Of a stretch of 7,906 bases of DNA, positions 5,140-7,906 are shown piece by piece. The position numbers and the translations under genes were made by a program. The notes beneath the pieces are model-generated. The model saw only the letters and a program-made list of their open reading frames with translations, searched no databases and was not told the origin of the DNA. Source of the DNA: Clostridiales bacterium (lineage in GTDB: Bacteria; Bacillota; Clostridia; Lutisporales; Lutisporaceae); assembly GCA_012842725.1 (NCBI GenBank), contig DUSG01000102.1, positions 1 to 7,906 of the forward strand, read 5' to 3'. Position 1 is the stretch's first letter. The number at the start of each line of letters is the position of its first letter.

Positions 5140-7906
5140 ATGTCCCTTTCATCAAATCTTCACAGTAAAATTTCAATCTCGCTGCTTAATACCAGATGGC
5201 TTAGAAAAAATGGCTTTACTGCTTCTTTCATAAAAAGCCATATTAACACACGTGTTTTTAAAGCCAATATTGATCGTATTGTTACAGAACAGGATTTTAG
5301 CTGTAAGGCTGTACTAAATCTTTCTGAGAATATGTTGAATGAAATATGCCAATGCAATAAAAGTACTGGTGAATGGCTTGAGATATTCTATCAATATTGT
5401 TTGAGCAAATCCTTCCCTAATGCTTCTTCTTTTAAATCGGATGACAAAACTATCAAAGCAGCAATCCTTTATTTAAAAATTCTAAGGATAATATCGGAAG
5501 AACAAAAAAATTCCAAAGATAATACATTTATGAGCCGTTATCCTTTTAAGTTTCTTACTATGGAAGAACAGAATCAGCTTGAGGACCCTTCAGAATACAA
5601 CAGATTTGTCAAAGCATACAAATCAGAATATATATACGAGCTTATGAAAATTGCTTCTGAGCATTTGGGTTATAACACCATAGATCATGTATGCGGTGTT
5701 CATCATATAGCAACTTACATCGGCCGCCAACTAAAAATGCTCGGAGAACCTGTGGACTTAGGAAGGGTATCCGGAGGTGCAGCGGCTCATGATATTGGCA
5801 AATTTGGCTGTACGGAAAAAGAATTGAAAAAAGTGCCTGTGTTGCACTATTACTACACGGATCAATGGTTAAAGAAACATGGCCTTACATATATAAGACA
5901 TATAGCAGTAAATCATTCCACTTGGGATCTGGAATTGGAAAATCTGCCCATTGAATCCCTAATACTCATTTATTCCGATTTCAGGGTGAAAAATGTAGAC
6001 TCTGATGGGGAACCCAGGATGCATATTTTTAATCTTGATGAATCTTTTAATGTGATTTTGAACAAGCTTCAGAATGTAGACGATAAGAAGCTTAAAAGAT
6101 ATGAAAGGGTTTATGGCAAGCTAAAGGATTTTGAGGACTACTTAATCCATCTGGGTATATCCATAGATCCTGATACCCCGCTTCCTCATGAGCTTCCAAA
6201 AAAAGAGAAGGTTTATCATTCACTTCTCCAAGGCAATAAAATAATAGAAAACATCAAATATCTCTCTATCAAGCACAATATCAGCATGATGCACAGATTA
6301 AGAGATGAAGCGTCCCTTAATAATCTGCTGGAAGAAGCCAGAAGCAAAAAAGATTGGCAGGATTTAAGAGTCTATCTAAGGATTTTTGAAACATACTCCA
6401 TGTATTTGACTCAAAAACAAAAACTCATTACACTGAAATTCCTGTATGATAACCTCATACATCCTGAAGATGACATCAGGAAGCATTGTGCTGAGCTTAT
6501 TGGCCAACTCATTGCCACTTTTGATGAACCCTATAGAAAGGAAATACCGGAAGATGCAATAATAGAAAATCCGGAATATACAGGTACAAAGCTGCTGGAA
6601 AAATACCTAAACCTCTTTCTAGATCCTGGCCACAAAGTAATACCAATGCATCAGACATGGATAGGTTACTCCCTGAGCAGAATGGTGAAATCCCTTTTGG
6701 CTCACTGCAAAAAAGATCAGGAAGAATCCTTTATCAATATTCTGCTTAACCTTTATGAGGTGTATGAATTTGAAGATTCTGACAGAATTATGTACAAACT
6801 TGAAGCCGCAAAGCAACTGCCTCCATCCTCAGCAAAGAATAAAAGAATTGGCCTGATTTATGACTATGCCCTTTCATGCCTTCATTCAGAAAAAGATGCC
6901 GTAAGGCTTTCTTCTGCTGAGCTTTGCTTTATGATATTAAGCAATTGGAAGGATAAAAGTTTTTCTAAAAAGTTGAAGAAATATCTGTCGAAAAATTCCT
7001 TTGTTTCATCAATTCCTTCAGAAAACTATATTATGGACAAGATATGCCATCTGTTAGGGCTTGAAACACATCATGATCTCTTAATAGATAATGAAACCAT
7101 AATATCTGATTTATTTTTAAATAACCTCAAGTCTGCTACAGAATGGATCATGAAAAAAATAAATATAGACATATTATTGGATTATACACTGTTATACCCC
7201 GGCACCAGAGGTTTGCACACGGCCTTGCACCTTTGCAATATATTGAAAGTAAGTTACTGGGAAAACGTAAGAAATAAAGCAGGAGATACATTGATAGAGC
7301 TCATGCCCCACTTGTCTCCGGAGCAGAGGAATGAAGTTGCTATAGAATTGTTAAGAGCTCTGGAGATTGACGGTTACAAATACACTGAATATATTCCACA
7401 ATATCTTGGACAATTGATTCTTACTTTGAAACCCATTGAGCTGGACGAACTTATACAAGATTTATCAGAGAAAATTAAGCTTTCTTCAAGCCAACTGAGC
7501 ACATTGCTTTTAAGGACCATAGGCGTCGCTATAATCAATTATGATAATTACATTGGAAAATATGAAGAGGATGAAAAAGCTAACTGGAACAGGTTGGTAA
7601 AGCTTATTGGTATATTGCTAAACGGAATCGGTCACTTTGATAATAAAATAAAGCAGATAGCTTTCAAAGTCCTGGGCAACGAAATATTTGGCTCAGAGCA
7701 TTATAGCATTCATAAAAAATATGAAATATTTAAAATAACTGCGAAAAAAATCCTGACAATGCTGTCTGATACATCATCAGATGAATTGCTGTTTCTTACC
7801 TGTGCAGCAGGGATACAATGCATGTATAGATTTATATCTGAATATATATATAGTTTTGGTGAAATTGCAATTCCCAAGCCAAATAAAGTTGCCTTTTTCC
7901 CTGGTA
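5140..7906 (+). CDS. Very large HD-domain protein with helical repeats, entering a nucleotidyltransferase domain; 3' end cut by window edge
   Basis: An open frame without a stop from ATG 5140 to the window end gives 922 residues with no signal peptide or membrane segment. Residues 1-170 match nothing I recognise. Residues about 175-290 form an HD metal-dependent phosphohydrolase domain: His183 (HVCGVHHIATYIGRQL), His217-Asp218 (AAAHDIGK), His254 and His259 (RHIAVNHSTWD) and Asp280 (LIYSDFRVK). All metal ligands are present, so it is probably active. Residues about 340-905 are helical and partly HEAT/ARM-like, for example PEDDIRKHCAELIGQLI near 442-458, ENVRNKAGDTLIELM near 708-722 and NKIKQIAFKVLG near 835-846. 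The last ten residues, KPNKVAFFPG, followed by a codon starting with A, fit the opening of a cytidylyltransferase/NadD-like domain (FPGTFDPxHxGH). HD enzymes next to NadD have precedent in YqeK, an Ap4A hydrolase. The substrate is unknown. It has its own RBS and is divergent from the nitroreductase gene. Confidence 0.85.
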   Translation, partial: MSLSSNLHSKISISLLNTRWLRKNGFTASFIKSHINTRVFKANIDRIVTEQDFSCKAVLNLSENMLNEICQCNKSTGEWLEIFYQYCLSKSFPNASSFKSDDKTIKAAILYLKILRIISEEQKNSKDNTFMSRYPFKFLTMEEQNQLEDPSEYNRFVKAYKSEYIYELMKIASEHLGYNTIDHVCGVHHIATYIGRQLKMLGEPVDLGRVSGGAAAHDIGKFGCTEKELKKVPVLHYYYTDQWLKKHGLTYIRHIAVNHSTWDLELENLPIESLILIYSDFRVKNVDSDGEPRMHIFNLDESFNVILNKLQNVDDKKLKRYERVYGKLKDFEDYLIHLGISIDPDTPLPHELPKKEKVYHSLLQGNKIIENIKYLSIKHNISMMHRLRDEASLNNLLEEARSKKDWQDLRVYLRIFETYSMYLTQKQKLITLKFLYDNLIHPEDDIRKHCAELIGQLIATFDEPYRKEIPEDAIIENPEYTGTKLLEKYLNLFLDPGHKVIPMHQTWIGYSLSRMVKSLLAHCKKDQEESFINILLNLYEVYEFEDSDRIMYKLEAAKQLPPSSAKNKRIGLIYDYALSCLHSEKDAVRLSSAELCFMILSNWKDKSFSKKLKKYLSKNSFVSSIPSENYIMDKICHLLGLETHHDLLIDNETIISDLFLNNLKSATEWIMKKINIDILLDYTLLYPGTRGLHTALHLCNILKVSYWENVRNKAGDTLIELMPHLSPEQRNEVAIELLRALEIDGYKYTEYIPQYLGQLILTLKPIELDELIQDLSEKIKLSSSQLSTLLLRTIGVAIINYDNYIGKYEEDEKANWNRLVKLIGILLNGIGHFDNKIKQIAFKVLGNEIFGSEHYSIHKKYEIFKITAKKILTMLSDTSSDELLFLTCAAGIQCMYRFISEYIYSFGEIAIPKPNKVAFFPG

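Noticed and set aside
5160..6816. Short minus-strand frames inside the HD-domain gene (5160-5357 and 6619-6816)
   Set aside because: Antisense to a continuous 922-codon frame; no RBS or domain seen.

Overview
The window reads as chromosomal DNA of an anaerobic, spore-forming, AT-rich Firmicute of the Clostridia type. The signs are strong AGGAGG-type ribosome binding sites on every gene, a SleB-type cell-wall hydrolase under a cyclic di-AMP (ydaO-type) riboswitch, and a FolD with clostridial-looking active-site changes. There are also GTG starts on two genes. No mobile element, CRISPR array, tRNA or rRNA was seen.

Layout: everything left of about 4950 is on the minus strand and everything right of about 5140 is on the plus strand, with a 190-base divergent intergenic region between. 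Minus-strand transcription reads from right to left as three units. (1) A nitroreductase-family flavoprotein (4167-4949) is followed 14 bases later by folD (3304-4152), which ends in an intrinsic terminator that overlaps its last codons. (2) A consensus housekeeping promoter (3172-3200) leads into a c-di-AMP riboswitch (3042-3151). This precedes a secreted hydrolase with two peptidoglycan-binding domains and a SleB catalytic domain (2094-3023), closed by its own terminator (2061-2090). (3) A promoter at 2018-2046, overlapped by a palindrome, drives dinB (DNA polymerase IV, 883-1983). dinB overlaps by 17 bases the start of mtnA (methylthioribose-1-phosphate isomerase), which runs off the left edge.

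On the plus strand one very large open frame (5140 to the window end, at least 922 codons) encodes an HD-domain phosphohydrolase followed by about 600 residues of helical, HEAT-like sequence. The last visible residues look like the opening of a cytidylyltransferase/NadD-type nucleotidyltransferase domain. This is the least characterised protein here and is cut by the right edge.

Four points deserve most attention: the HD-plus-nucleotidyltransferase giant protein; the FolD that lacks both the catalytic lysine and the partner glutamine of the cyclohydrolase site; the riboswitch that puts a SleB-like enzyme under c-di-AMP and a vegetative promoter; and a possible direct pairing between a riboswitch hairpin loop and the Shine-Dalgarno sequence. 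All functions are inferred from motifs read by eye; no database search was made.
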